In this document: positions 8,023 through 16,148 of the stretch, piece after piece
Layout: every line of letters starts with the position of its first letter
Numbering within the stretch: the first letter of the stretch is position 1
Origin: an uncultured Erysipelotrichaceae bacterium
GTDB taxonomy: Bacteria; Bacillota_I; Bacilli_A; Erysipelotrichales; Erysipelotrichaceae
Direction: 5' to 3'
NCBI GenBank assembly: GCA_947385085.1
Contig: CANDJN010000010.1
Location: 1 to 61,853 of the forward strand
DNA length: 61,853 nt
Made by a program: the position numbers and the translations under genes
Notes under the pieces: model-generated
Told to the model about the DNA's origin: nothing
Seen by the model: the letters and a program-made list of their open reading frames with translations, nothing else
Database searches by the model: none

Positions 8023-8766
8023 TTATTTTGTTTTTTCAATAATGTCTTTAAAGCTGTCTGCTTTTAAAGACGCACCGCCAATTAAAGCACCGTCAATATC
8101 TTCACAAGCCATATATTCTACGATGTTTTCCGGCTTTACAGAACCGCCATATTGGATTCTTACTGCATCAGCAGCTTCTTTGCCATACATTTTTTCGATC
8201 TGATCACGAACGATATGGCAGCACTTCTGTGCATCTTCTTTTGTTGCGGATTTACCGGTACCGATTGCCCAAATCGGTTCATAGGCAATGACAATACCCT
8301 TTACGCATTCCGGACACAAATCTGCCAAGCTTCCGCTCAGCTGCGCACGGATTACGCTTTCCGTTTCTTTTGCGTCATATTGTGCTTCGGTTTCACCGAT
8401 ACATACGATCGGAGTGATACCGGCTTTGATCAAGCGCTTTGCTTTTTTATTTACGGTTTCGTCCGTATCGCCGAACATCTGACGACGTTCTGAGTGACCG
8501 ATGATGCAGTATTTTACACCGATTTCCTCTAACATTGGAACGCTGACCTCGCCGGTAAACGCACCGCTGTCCTCGAAATGGCAGTTCTCTGCCGCAATGA
8601 TTAAATTCTTTGCATTTTTGATCGCATCCTGAAGTGCCAAGAAGGATGTACCGACACCGTAAGTAGCTCCATCATGGCAAACAGGATCTACTTCTTTAAT
8701 AAATGCCGTCGCTTCTGCGATCGTCTTATTCATTTTCCAGTTTCCGACAATAATTGGTTTTCTCAT
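8023..8766 (-). CDS. tpiA: Triosephosphate isomerase
   Basis: The 247-residue product is full length for the TIM-barrel enzyme that interconverts dihydroxyacetone phosphate and glyceraldehyde 3-phosphate in glycolysis. Catalytic residues are visible: Lys in GNWKMNK (about residue 11), His in IIGHSERR, and the catalytic Glu in YEPIWAIGTG. The phosphate-binding loop is IQYGGSVKPEN and GALIGGASL. The start follows AGGAG. It lies ten bases downstream of pgk and is probably cotranscribed with it. Confidence 0.98.
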   Translation of the reverse strand: MRKPIIVGNWKMNKTIAEATAFIKEVDPVCHDGATYGVGTSFLALQDAIKNAKNLIIAAENCHFEDSGAFTGEVSVPMLEEIGVKYCIIGHSERRQMFGDTDETVNKKAKRLIKAGITPIVCIGETEAQYDAKETESVIRAQLSGSLADLCPECVKGIVIAYEPIWAIGTGKSATKEDAQKCCHIVRDQIEKMYGKEAADAVRIQYGGSVKPENIVEYMACEDIDGALIGGASLKADSFKDIIEKTK

Positions 8767-8776
8767 ATGTTTTCTC

Positions 8777-9955
8777 CTATTTATCTGAGATTACCGCGAT
8801 ACCCGGTAATTCTTTACCTTCCATGTATTCCAGTGATGCACCGCCGCCGGTAGAAATGTGCGAGAATTTCTCAGCGAATCCCAGCTGAATTGCCGCAGCC
8901 GCAGAATCACCGCCGCCGATTACAGTAGTGGCATCAGGCAATTCCGAGATCGCCTTGCATACTTCCAGCGTTCCGGTTGCGAACGGTTTCATTTCGAATA
9001 CACCCATTGGTCCATTCCATACTACGGTTTTTGCGCCTTCCAGTTCCTTGCGATACAATTCAATGGATTTCGGTCCGATATCCAATCCCATGTAATCATC
9101 AGGAATGTGATAGCTGTCCGCTACCATCGTATTAGCATCCTCCGCAAACTTATCTGCGCACATATTATCAACCGGCAAAACCAGCTTGCCATTGGCTTTT
9201 TCCAAATATTCCTTAGCCAAATCAATTTTGTCTTCCTCTAACAAGGACTGACCGATATTCGCGCCCTGCGCCTTCAAGAAGGTATAAGCCATACCGCCAC
9301 CGATCAAAACCTTGTCGGCTTTTTTCAACAAATTATCGACAACAGCAATTTTATCGGATACTTTAGCACCTCCGATAATTGCCACAAACGGACGTTGGGG
9401 TGTATCCACTGCAGCCCCCAGCATCTTCACTTCTTTTTCTACCAGGAAACCCAGCGCATTCGGCAAAATGGAAGGAATACCAGCAGTAGATGCATGAGCA
9501 CGATGAACCGATCCAAACGCGTCCTCTACGAACAGATCGCCCAAAGACGCCCAGTATTTAGCCAATTCCGGATCATTTTTGCTTTCGCCCTTCTCATAAC
9601 GAGTATTCTGCATTAACACGATTTCGCCATCCTGTAATGCCGCAACAGCATTTTCCAATTCTTCACCGCGGGTTACCGGTACAAAGGTTACTTTCGTATC
9701 GACCAATTCACTCAAACGATCCGCAACACAGCGCAAGTCGTTTTTTGCCTTGTCTTCTTCCGTTTTTACTTTGCCTAAGTGTGACATTAAAATAACCTTG
9801 GCATGATTCTCAACCAAGTACTTAATAGTCGGCAAAGCTTGAATGATACGGTTGTCGTTTGTGATTTTGCCATCTTTACGAGGAACATTGAAGTCACAGC
9901 GTACAATGACCCGTTTTCCGGCAACATCTAAATCTTTTACAGTTCTTTTTGCCAT
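8777..9955 (-). CDS. pgk: Phosphoglycerate kinase
   Basis: The 392-residue product is of normal length for the cytoplasmic glycolytic kinase that transfers phosphate from 1,3-bisphosphoglycerate to ADP. Signatures include RVIVRCDFNVPR near the N-terminus, LMSHLGKVK, the hinge sequences FVAIIGGAKVSDKI and LIGGGMAYTF, and the nucleotide-binding VIGGGDSAAA. The start at 9955 has a strong AAAGGAGG. A promoter and a cre-like sequence lie just upstream. The gene pair pgk-tpiA is transcribed together. Confidence 0.98.
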   Translation of the reverse strand: MAKRTVKDLDVAGKRVIVRCDFNVPRKDGKITNDNRIIQALPTIKYLVENHAKVILMSHLGKVKTEEDKAKNDLRCVADRLSELVDTKVTFVPVTRGEELENAVAALQDGEIVLMQNTRYEKGESKNDPELAKYWASLGDLFVEDAFGSVHRAHASTAGIPSILPNALGFLVEKEVKMLGAAVDTPQRPFVAIIGGAKVSDKIAVVDNLLKKADKVLIGGGMAYTFLKAQGANIGQSLLEEDKIDLAKEYLEKANGKLVLPVDNMCADKFAEDANTMVADSYHIPDDYMGLDIGPKSIELYRKELEGAKTVVWNGPMGVFEMKPFATGTLEVCKAISELPDATTVIGGGDSAAAAIQLGFAEKFSHISTGGGASLEYMEGKELPGIAVISDK

Positions 9956-9971
9956 AATAAAAATCCTCCTT

Positions 9972-9985
9972 TAATAACGCTTTCA
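9972..9985. promoter_or_regulatory. cre-like site at the pgk promoter
   Basis: On the minus strand TGAAAGCGTTATTA matches the catabolite-response pattern TGWAANCGNTNWCA except near the last two positions. It abuts the -10 box, a position expected to repress. The match is imperfect. Confidence 0.4.
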
Positions 9986-10013
9986 TTATAACACCTTTAG
10001 CCCTTTTAGTAAA
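9985..10013 (-). promoter_or_regulatory. Promoter of pgk-tpiA
   Basis: On the minus strand TTTACT (10008-10013) is 17 bases from a perfect TATAAT (9985-9990). The pgk start is about 25 bases downstream of the expected transcription start. Confidence 0.65.
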
Positions 10014-10021
10014 CGAAAAAC

Positions 10022-10086
10022 AGCACTTTCCCCTTGGTGGTTTCAACCTCATTGTAGCTCGGCACTACCCATTATTACTCCGTGCT
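10022..10086. other. Possible three-helix RNA fold upstream of pgk
   Basis: AGCAC (10022-10026) and GTGCT (10082-10086) can close a junction with two small hairpins, GGT/ACC near 10039-10048 and GTAG/CTAC at 10054-10068. On the minus strand the closing helix is followed by GTTTTT. The helices are short and could be chance; no match to a known family was recognised. Confidence 0.25.
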
Positions 10087-10235
10087 ATTCAATATCCTCA
10101 CTATGATATTTCACACGGATATTAAGCAAGCAAAAAAGCATCAAATCCATCATATAGATTCTTGTAAAAAATATTTTCCTATAATCCCATCCATAAATAT
10201 GTTAAAATGAAAGTAACCGAGCAGGAGGATTTATC

Positions 10236-10817
10236 ATGTCCCAATTCAAAGAAGAATTTATTGAACTATATCAAAAGAACATTCATCGTGAAGGCTCCGA
10301 TAAACTGCTAGAATATTTATGCGGTGCACAATCAGATTTTTTCAGTGCTCCTGCCAGTACAAGATTTCATAGCTCCTATAGCGGTGGATTGGTCGAACAT
10401 TCCTTAAACGTATATCATTGCTTATGCGATTATCTTACAAGAGAACGCGCACAAAAGCTGTATCATATGAATTACAGCGATGAAACGATTGCCATTGTAG
10501 CCTTATTACATGATATTTGTAAAATCAACTGTTACAAAATCGGCATTCGCAACAAAAAGATTGACGGTGTATGGAAACAAGTGGAAGTCTTTGAATATCA
10601 AGATGAGCTTCCCTATGGCCACGGTGAGAAAAGCGTCTATATCATCAGCGGATTCATGCGTTTAACACGAGAAGAGGCCTTTGCGATTCGCTATCATATG
10701 GGATTTTCAAATAATGATAATCCCGGCAATATCGGCTACACCTTTGAGCATTATCCTCTCGCCTTTGCCTTGAGTACTGCTGATATGGAAGCAACATATT
10801 TCCTTGAACATGATTAA
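10236..10817 (+). CDS. HD-domain hydrolase family protein
   Basis: The 193-residue product carries an HD metal-binding core: a first His in SGGLVEHSLNVYH (about residue 55), the HD doublet in IVALLHDICKIN (about residues 90-101), and later His residues in LPYGHGEKS and AIRYHMGF. HD proteins are mostly phosphohydrolases, but the substrate is not evident. The first motif and the spacing suit a small nucleotide or phosphohydrolase. The start follows GCAGGAGG. It is a single gene facing metK, with a shared terminator between them. Confidence 0.8.
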   Translation: MSQFKEEFIELYQKNIHREGSDKLLEYLCGAQSDFFSAPASTRFHSSYSGGLVEHSLNVYHCLCDYLTRERAQKLYHMNYSDETIAIVALLHDICKINCYKIGIRNKKIDGVWKQVEVFEYQDELPYGHGEKSVYIISGFMRLTREEAFAIRYHMGFSNNDNPGNIGYTFEHYPLAFALSTADMEATYFLEHD

Positions 10818-10844
10818 TCACAAGGGATCCATTTTCAACCACAA

Positions 10845-10881
10845 AAAAAACGGAACGCTCACCCAGAGACATCCGTTTTTT
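10845..10881. terminator. Bidirectional terminator between the HD gene and metK
   Basis: AAAAAACGGA and TCCGTTTTTT form a perfect stem with A and T tracts on both sides. It can serve the convergent HD-domain and metK genes. Confidence 0.85.
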
Positions 10882-10913
10882 CTTTGCTTATTTTCTATTT
10901 GATTTGAAATTTG

Positions 10914-12014
10914 TTAGTCAACCGTTAATGGTTTTACCTGTTCCCAACTGAATTCCTTGCGTCCAAAATGTCCGTAGCAAGCTGTTTTTTTGTAAATCGG
11001 GCGGCACAAATCCAATTCTTTGATAATATTCGCAACTTCAAAATTGAAATTCTTTTCGATGATTTCAAGCAATTCTTCATCAGATTTTACACCGGTACCG
11101 AATGTTTCCACCATGACGGATACCGGTTTTGCTTTACCGATCGCATAAGCAACCTGAACTTCACATTTCCGTGCCAGTTTCGCTGCGACAATACTTTTTG
11201 CGACGTAACGACAATAGTATGCCGCACTGCGATCAACCTTGCTGGGATCCTTGCTGGAGAAGCAGCCGCCGCCGATACGCCCCATTCCGCCATAGGTATC
11301 CACTACAATTTTTCTTCCGGTCGTACCACTATCGCCAAAACTTCCTCCCAATACAAAGCTGCCGCTGGGATTAATAAAATACTTAGTATTTTCATCGACT
11401 AAAGATGGGTCAATCACCTTTTCAACAACCTCTTTCATGACGAGCTCTTTTATTTCTTCCTGTGTTACCCCTTGTGCATGCTGAGTGGAAACGACAATCG
11501 TATCAATGCGTTTTACATGATCGTTTTCATACTCCACCGTCACCTGCGTTTTTCCATCCGGCTTTAAAATCGGATGCGCTCTACGTACATCACTCAACTG
11601 CTTTGCCAAGCGATGCGCATAATCAATCGCCGCCGGCATTAAATTCTCCGTATCATCACAGGCATAGCCAAACATCAAGCCCTGATCTCCTGCGCCCATT
11701 TCCTCATTGTTATGAACCACTGCTTGATGAATTTCATTAGATTGGCGATTGACCTTTACCATAACATGATAATCTTCTTCATAACCTATCTCACGAATCG
11801 TATCTAATGCAATCTTTTCATAATCAATGACCGCCTCGGTACCCGCTTCTCCATAGATCAATACAAAATCATCTTTGATGGTACATTCTACCGCCATCTT
11901 GCTGCTTGGATCCTGTGCCAATGCCGCATCCAGAATACTGTCCGCAATCTGATCGCAGATCTTATCCGGATGACCTTCCGTAATACTTTCTGATGTAAAT
12001 AAATGCTTATTCAT
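10914..12014 (-). CDS. metK: S-adenosylmethionine synthetase
   Basis: This cytoplasmic enzyme makes SAM from methionine and ATP. The product has 366 residues, somewhat shorter than the usual 380-400. The N-terminal signature FTSESITEGHPDKICDQIAD, the EMGAGDQGLMFGYA hexapeptide region and the P-loop-like GGGCFSSKDPSKVDRS are present. The last differs from the common GGGAFSGKDPTKVDRS, and GGSFGDSGTTGRK replaces the usual GGPQGDAGLTGRK. The start at 12014 has GGAGG at a normal distance; an ATG six bases earlier is too close. The gene lies directly under a SAM-I riboswitch, so high SAM should stop its transcription. Confidence 0.97.
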   Translation of the reverse strand: MNKHLFTSESITEGHPDKICDQIADSILDAALAQDPSSKMAVECTIKDDFVLIYGEAGTEAVIDYEKIALDTIREIGYEEDYHVMVKVNRQSNEIHQAVVHNNEEMGAGDQGLMFGYACDDTENLMPAAIDYAHRLAKQLSDVRRAHPILKPDGKTQVTVEYENDHVKRIDTIVVSTQHAQGVTQEEIKELVMKEVVEKVIDPSLVDENTKYFINPSGSFVLGGSFGDSGTTGRKIVVDTYGGMGRIGGGCFSSKDPSKVDRSAAYYCRYVAKSIVAAKLARKCEVQVAYAIGKAKPVSVMVETFGTGVKSDEELLEIIEKNFNFEVANIIKELDLCRPIYKKTACYGHFGRKEFSWEQVKPLTVD

Positions 12015-12033
12015 ATTCATACCTCCATAAAAA

Positions 12034-12161
12034 AGCCCTCTTTCAAGAGAAGGCTTGTATTTATAAATCCATCTCTTATCGTTGTCAGCAGTACCACCTT
12101 GTCCTTATGACAGGTTGGTGTGGGATCAAGCGAGCTGACTCTCTAACCCAACTCTTGATAA
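12034..12161 (-). promoter_or_regulatory. SAM-I (S-box) riboswitch of metK with terminator
   Basis: On the minus strand the aptamer begins TTATCAAGAG (about 12161) and closes with GATAAGAG (12073-12080), the paired P1 ends of S-box RNAs. Between them lie a GAGAGTCAGCTCG purine-rich turn, CCAACC, a short hairpin and AAGGTGGTAC, in the order expected for P2-P4. The usual GGCAACC/GGTGC pairing appears as CCAACC/GGTGG, a covarying change. A terminator hairpin AGCC...GGCT plus T6 (12034-12055) precedes the metK ribosome binding site. Assignment is by pattern and context. Confidence 0.85.
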
Positions 12162-12295
12162 AAAGGCTATTTATATTTAAACACAAAGCGATAGGAAATG
12201 CAATAATAAATAAAAATTTTACCTTCGCAGCCGCATAAAAAAGATATGCGATGAATGTCATCCAGCCTAATTTTTTGTTAATCCTATGATCTTAT

Positions 12296-12500
12296 TTGTT
12301 AGAATGGCCTTGGAGGTATTCGTTATGAACGATGCCATCCTGATGTACCACTACTACATCTACACACTTGTATTAGACACAGTCTCAAGAAGACTAACAA
12401 CAAATTTTTATGTAAGAAAAGTGAATCTATTGTTAAAGAAGTTGTCTAACTGCTTCTTAGCGGTGGTACTAAAAAGGCGAGGACGGCAATCCTCGTTTTT
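12296..12500 (+). ncRNA. Predicted structured RNA with intrinsic terminator, no downstream gene
   Basis: On the plus strand a 7-bp stem TTGTTAG/CTAACAA (12296-12302, 12394-12400) encloses hairpins ATGGC/GCCAT with inner TCGTT/AACGA, GATGTA/TACATC (12342-12360) and AGTCT/AGACT. A further hairpin AAGAAG/CTTCTT follows. Then come GGTGGTAC (12462-12469) and a terminator CGAGGA/TCCTCG plus T5 (12478-12500). GGTGGTAC resembles part of a T-box, but the rest does not fit a canonical T-box stem I. Inside, GGAGG precedes an ATG frame at 12325 that could be a leader peptide. The next gene on this strand is far away, so the RNA controls nothing nearby. Confidence 0.5.
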
Positions 12501-12771
12501 CCTTTGGTGTTACTGCCTAATCCCTGCACTAATATTATATGCAAGATAAAACAAATCTGCGAACGTTTACTTGTGCAAATTGAATCTCTATTTTTTATAT
12601 ACATAAAGGCTCACAAATTTTATATACTGTTTTATTATTTGTCAATTTTTATTTAAACAAATCATAATTTTTTTAAGTTTATGCATATAGAAAATGATAA
12701 GCTTATATAAATAGAGGCGCTATCAGCCTCTCCTCTCCCTTTTTACATACGCAAAAGATGAGCAAATAAAA
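12501..12771. other. AT-rich gap between the orphan RNA and the fba terminator
   Basis: No supported gene lies here. One hairpin, AGAGGC/GCCTCT with a seven-base loop (about 12712-12731), is the only clear structure, and it has only a weak T-run after it on the plus strand. Confidence 0.5.
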
Positions 12772-12813
12772 AAATGCATCTAGTCTCTTAAACTCAAGAA
12801 ATTCGATGCATTT
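12772..12813 (-). terminator. Intrinsic terminator of fba
   Basis: AAATGCATC and GATGCATTT form the stem with an inner TCTT/AAGA hairpin. A T-rich tail follows on the minus strand. Confidence 0.8.
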
Positions 12814-12852
12814 CATTTTAGCGATCTTTTACAATCTTAATCGTCGACGATC

Positions 12853-13719
12853 TTATGCTTTTCCGGCAGAACCGAATTGTTTCATCATCGCAACAACCTT
12901 TGCCTGCATTGCATCAGCACCCGGTTTTAACAGTTTACGCGGGTCATAGCCTTTGCCTTCCTGATCCTTGCCAGCTTCAATGTACTTGCGAGTTGCGGCC
13001 GCGAATTCCAGCTGTAATTCGGTATTGACATTGATTTTGGAAACACCCAAAGTGATTGCCTTAGCGACTTGATCTGCAGGGATTCCGGATCCGCCATGCA
13101 ATACCAGCGGTTTACCATTGGTTACGCTCTGGATTTCACCCAGCCGATCGAAATTCAATCCTGCCCAATCAGCCGGATATTTACCGTGGATGTTACCGAT
13201 ACCGGCAGCCAAGAAATCAACGCCTAAGTTAGCGATGGTCTCGCATTCTTTCGGATCTGCCAGTTCACCCATGGAAGCTACGCCGTCTTCCTCACCGCCG
13301 ATGCCGCCGACTTCACATTCAATAGAGCAGCCTTTGCTGTGAGCCAATGCGATCATTTCCTTGGATTTTGCCAAGTTTTCTTCAAACGGATAATGAGAAC
13401 CATCAAACATAACAGAAGTAAAGCCTGCCTCAATACAAGCCTTTGCTCCTTCATAAGTGCCATGATCCAAATGCAGTGCCACCGGAACGGTGATGCCTAA
13501 GAAATCATGAATTTCACGAACCATTGCAACGACGGTCTTAAAGCCGCACATATACTTTCCTGCGCCTTCGGATACGCCTAACATTACCGGAGATTTTGCT
13601 TCCTCGGCAGCCAGCAGGATTGCTTTGGTCCACTCCATGTTGTTGATGTTGAACGCACCGACAGCATAATGCCCTTCATGTGCCTTGTTGATCATTTCAG
13701 TTGCAGATACTAATGCCAT
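12853..13719 (-). CDS. fba: Class II fructose-bisphosphate aldolase
   Basis: The product has 288 residues from ATG 13719 (MALVSATEM), ten bases after GGAGG; an ATG three codons earlier is too close to that box. It is a zinc-dependent TIM-barrel enzyme that splits fructose 1,6-bisphosphate in glycolysis. Zinc ligands are visible in LHLDHGTYEG, GNIHGKYP and LVLHGGSGIP, with the catalytic Asp in HLDHG. The C-terminal GVSKINVNTE is typical. It is a single gene with its own terminator, near other glycolytic genes. Confidence 0.97.
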   Translation of the reverse strand: MALVSATEMINKAHEGHYAVGAFNINNMEWTKAILLAAEEAKSPVMLGVSEGAGKYMCGFKTVVAMVREIHDFLGITVPVALHLDHGTYEGAKACIEAGFTSVMFDGSHYPFEENLAKSKEMIALAHSKGCSIECEVGGIGGEEDGVASMGELADPKECETIANLGVDFLAAGIGNIHGKYPADWAGLNFDRLGEIQSVTNGKPLVLHGGSGIPADQVAKAITLGVSKINVNTELQLEFAAATRKYIEAGKDQEGKGYDPRKLLKPGADAMQAKVVAMMKQFGSAGKA

Positions 13720-13892
13720 AAATTTCATTCCTCCTTGTTCTTTGATAAGTCTATTTTACTGCATTTTCTTCGCTTTGAAAAGGTTTATCCAAGAATTTCA
13801 TCATTTTTATAGGATGGATTATGAAATCATGACGTGATTTGAATTATGATCCGCATACTGCGCTGAAAGGACACTTAAACAGCGACAAAAAA

Positions 13893-13917
13893 CTCGTGTG
13901 ATTGTCATCACAACGAG
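13893..13917 (-). terminator. Intrinsic terminator after the phosphoglucomutase gene
   Basis: On the minus strand CTCGT-T-GTGAT and ATCAC-A-CGAG pair around a four-base loop and are followed by six T. Confidence 0.85.
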
Positions 13918-13940
13918 CTTTATCGTAAAATGCAATTTAT

Positions 13941-15635
13941 TTATTTTGTCCATTCACTCATGGCATTTTGATATGCCTTGGTTTTTTCATGCGCATCGGC
14001 AACGTTCTTACCCTTAACGCAATAATAGAACTTGCATTTCGGTTCGGTGCCGCTGGGACGAATGGCAATCCAGCTTCCATCGGCCAAATAATATTTCAAC
14101 ACATCCGATTTAGTAAAGCCGCAAAGCTCGCTTTCTTTGCCATCCTCAACAATTCGGCATTCCTTATAGTCTTCAAAACGGATCACTTTCTCATTCGCAA
14201 TCGTTTCCGGCTGGGCACTGCGCAGAGTGGAGAGAATTTCCTGAATGCGGGCGGCACCTTCCTGACCGGCCAAGGTCAAGGACGTCTGGCTTTCCTCATA
14301 AGCGCCAAATTCCTCATATAAGCCATGAAGAACATCGACTAAGGTCTTGCCCTGTTCCTTATAGAAACATGCGGCCTCTGCCAGCATTAAGCAGGCTTGC
14401 GGCGCATCCTTGTCACGGACAAACGGTTTGATCAAGGAACCGTAGCTTTCCTCATAGCCGAATACGTACTGCTTTTCACCGCTCACTTCATACTTCGCTA
14501 CTTTTTCACCGATAAACTTAAAGCCGGTTAACGTCTTTTCCGTCTCAACGCCGTATTTCGCTGCGATCTTTTCACCCAGATCACTTGTTACGACAGTATT
14601 AAACATCACCGGATGCGGCGGCATCATGCCTTTTGCCTGTAGCTGAGATAAAATGTATTCGATTAATACGGATCCGCTTTGGTTGCCGGTCAGCACTTTA
14701 TATTCGCCATCATGCAATACGCCTACACCCATACGATCGGCATCGGGATCACAAACGAGAATGATGTCCGCATGTTCACGCTCTGCGTATTTTAATGCCA
14801 GCTCATAAGCGCCCTTTTCTTCAGGATTCGGAGTCGGCGTGTTGGAAAAATCCGGATCAGGAGTACACTGTTCCTCGACTGCCACAAACTGATAACCTAA
14901 ACGAGTATAAATTTCCTTTACCGGAATGTTTGCCGTACCATGCTCCGGGGAGAATACGATCTTCACATTTGCTTTATTCACTTCCGGATTTAATTGAATG
15001 CTTAAAACATTCTTATAGTATTCTTCATCTACATCCTTGCCGATCATCGTAATGAGCGCTTCCTGTTCCTTTGATGGATTTGCGGTAATCGCCAACTCAT
15101 CCTCAATCGCATTGACGTGATCAATCACCTGCTGGGCAAGTGCAGGAACTAACTGGCATCCCTTTTCATCATACAACTTATAGCCGTTGTATTCTCTGGG
15201 ATTATGACTTGCGGTAATCATAATGCCGCCGAAGCAATGGAAATGGCGTACCGCAAACGATAATTCCGGCGTCGGACGCAGCGACTCAAACACATAAGAG
15301 CGAATTCCAAACGTCGCTAACACCCTTGCACTGTCCATCGCAAACTCCTGTGACATATGACGATTATCATAGCCAATCGCCACACCGCGCTGTTTAGCAT
15401 CTTCACCATGTTCGCTGATGTATTGTGCAAAACCGACATTTGCCTTGCGAATCGTATGCAGATTAATGCGATTGGTTCCCGGTCCCAAGATACCGCGCAT
15501 TCCTGCTGTACCGAAAGCAATCGTCGTATAAAAGCTGTCCTGCTTTTCTTTTTCATCCATGTTCACTAATGGTTCCTTATAAGACGGATCCAAATTCGGA
15601 TGGTTTAACCATCGTTCATATGCAGCTTGAATCAT
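13941..15635 (-). CDS. pgcA: Alpha-phosphoglucomutase / phosphomannomutase family
   Basis: The 564-residue cytoplasmic product matches the large alpha-D-phosphohexomutase family that interconverts glucose 1-phosphate and glucose 6-phosphate for glycogen, cell-wall and lipid sugar synthesis. The phosphoserine loop is ITASHNPREYNGYK, the Mg2+ loop is CDPDADRMGVG, the sugar-specificity loop is GYEESYG, and the phosphate-binding end is IRPSGTEPKCK. The start at 15635 has AGAGGAGG eight bases upstream. A start ten codons earlier would sit directly after the -10 box and is unlikely. A cre-like site overlaps the promoter. Confidence 0.92.
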   Translation of the reverse strand: MIQAAYERWLNHPNLDPSYKEPLVNMDEKEKQDSFYTTIAFGTAGMRGILGPGTNRINLHTIRKANVGFAQYISEHGEDAKQRGVAIGYDNRHMSQEFAMDSARVLATFGIRSYVFESLRPTPELSFAVRHFHCFGGIMITASHNPREYNGYKLYDEKGCQLVPALAQQVIDHVNAIEDELAITANPSKEQEALITMIGKDVDEEYYKNVLSIQLNPEVNKANVKIVFSPEHGTANIPVKEIYTRLGYQFVAVEEQCTPDPDFSNTPTPNPEEKGAYELALKYAEREHADIILVCDPDADRMGVGVLHDGEYKVLTGNQSGSVLIEYILSQLQAKGMMPPHPVMFNTVVTSDLGEKIAAKYGVETEKTLTGFKFIGEKVAKYEVSGEKQYVFGYEESYGSLIKPFVRDKDAPQACLMLAEAACFYKEQGKTLVDVLHGLYEEFGAYEESQTSLTLAGQEGAARIQEILSTLRSAQPETIANEKVIRFEDYKECRIVEDGKESELCGFTKSDVLKYYLADGSWIAIRPSGTEPKCKFYYCVKGKNVADAHEKTKAYQNAMSEWTK

Positions 15636-15663
15636 TTCATAGTCCTCCTCTAACTTTACCATC

Positions 15664-15692
15664 ATTATACTATTTTGTTAGCGCTTTCGCAA
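15664..15692 (-). promoter_or_regulatory. Promoter of the phosphoglucomutase gene
   Basis: On the minus strand TTGCGA (15687-15692) is 17 bases from TATAAT (15664-15669). Confidence 0.7.
15676..15689. promoter_or_regulatory. cre-like site in the phosphoglucomutase promoter
   Basis: CGAAAGCGCTAACA on the minus strand differs from the catabolite-response consensus TGWAANCGNTNWCA at one position. It lies in the promoter spacer, where CcpA would block transcription. The neighbouring gene encodes HPr, the CcpA cofactor. Confidence 0.55.
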
Positions 15693-15709
15693 TGCTGCAC
15701 CGGCGAAAA

Positions 15710-15733
15710 AAAAGATGGCATAAGCCATCTTTT
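15710..15733 (-). terminator. Intrinsic terminator of ptsH
   Basis: AAAAGATGGC and GCCATCTTTT form a perfect stem with a four-base loop and an eight-T tail on the minus strand. It separates ptsH from the phosphoglucomutase gene. Confidence 0.88.
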
Positions 15734-15738
15734 CCGTA

Positions 15739-16005
15739 TTAGCCGATAATTTTCTGTGCGCGCAATACTTCTTCGATTGCGGCAATCGCAGCATCCTCGT
15801 CGTCACCGTTACAAGTAATGGTGATTTCAGAATTCGTTGGGATACCCAAGGACATAACACCCATAATGGATTTCATGTTTACTTCACGACCTTTAAAAGC
15901 CACATTGACTTCGCATTTGAATTTGCTGGCAGCGTTTACGGCAACAGTAGCCGGACGTGCATGCAATCCAACCGGGTCAATAACGGAAACTGTAATTTGC
16001 TTCAT
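15739..16005 (-). CDS. ptsH: Phosphocarrier protein HPr
   Basis: The 88-residue product is full length. His15 in GLHARPA is the residue phosphorylated by enzyme I. Ser46 in VNMKSIMGV is the HPr-kinase site used in Firmicute catabolite control. HPr passes phosphate to the sugar-specific PTS enzymes in the cytoplasm, and HPr-Ser-P acts with CcpA. No ptsI gene is adjacent; ptsH is a single-gene unit with its own promoter and terminator. The start follows AGGAGG. Confidence 0.97.
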   Translation of the reverse strand: MKQITVSVIDPVGLHARPATVAVNAASKFKCEVNVAFKGREVNMKSIMGVMSLGIPTNSEITITCNGDDEDAAIAAIEEVLRAQKIIG

Positions 16006-16044
16006 TTCTATATTCCTCCTGTTTTACTTAGTTCTACGTCTTCT

Positions 16045-16073
16045 ATTTTAAACCATTTTGTGAACACTTACAA
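16045..16073 (-). promoter_or_regulatory. Promoter of ptsH
   Basis: On the minus strand TTGTAA (16068-16073) is 17 bases from TAAAAT (16045-16050), about 40 bases before the ptsH start. Confidence 0.6.
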
Positions 16074-16148
16074 TGCTTTATTGACTTTTTTTCTAAGTTT
16101 TTCATATTTTGGCCGCTGAATCACAGCGCTTTCAATAGGAAATCAGCA

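Noticed and set aside
12296..12500. Canonical T-box leader
   Set aside because: GGTGGTAC and a terminator are present, but stem I lacks the expected T-box features and no amino-acid gene follows.
12325..12549. Protein-coding gene on the plus strand
   Set aside because: The frame has a good GGAGG, but it runs through hairpins and the terminator and has no recognisable protein features; a leader peptide is the most it could be.
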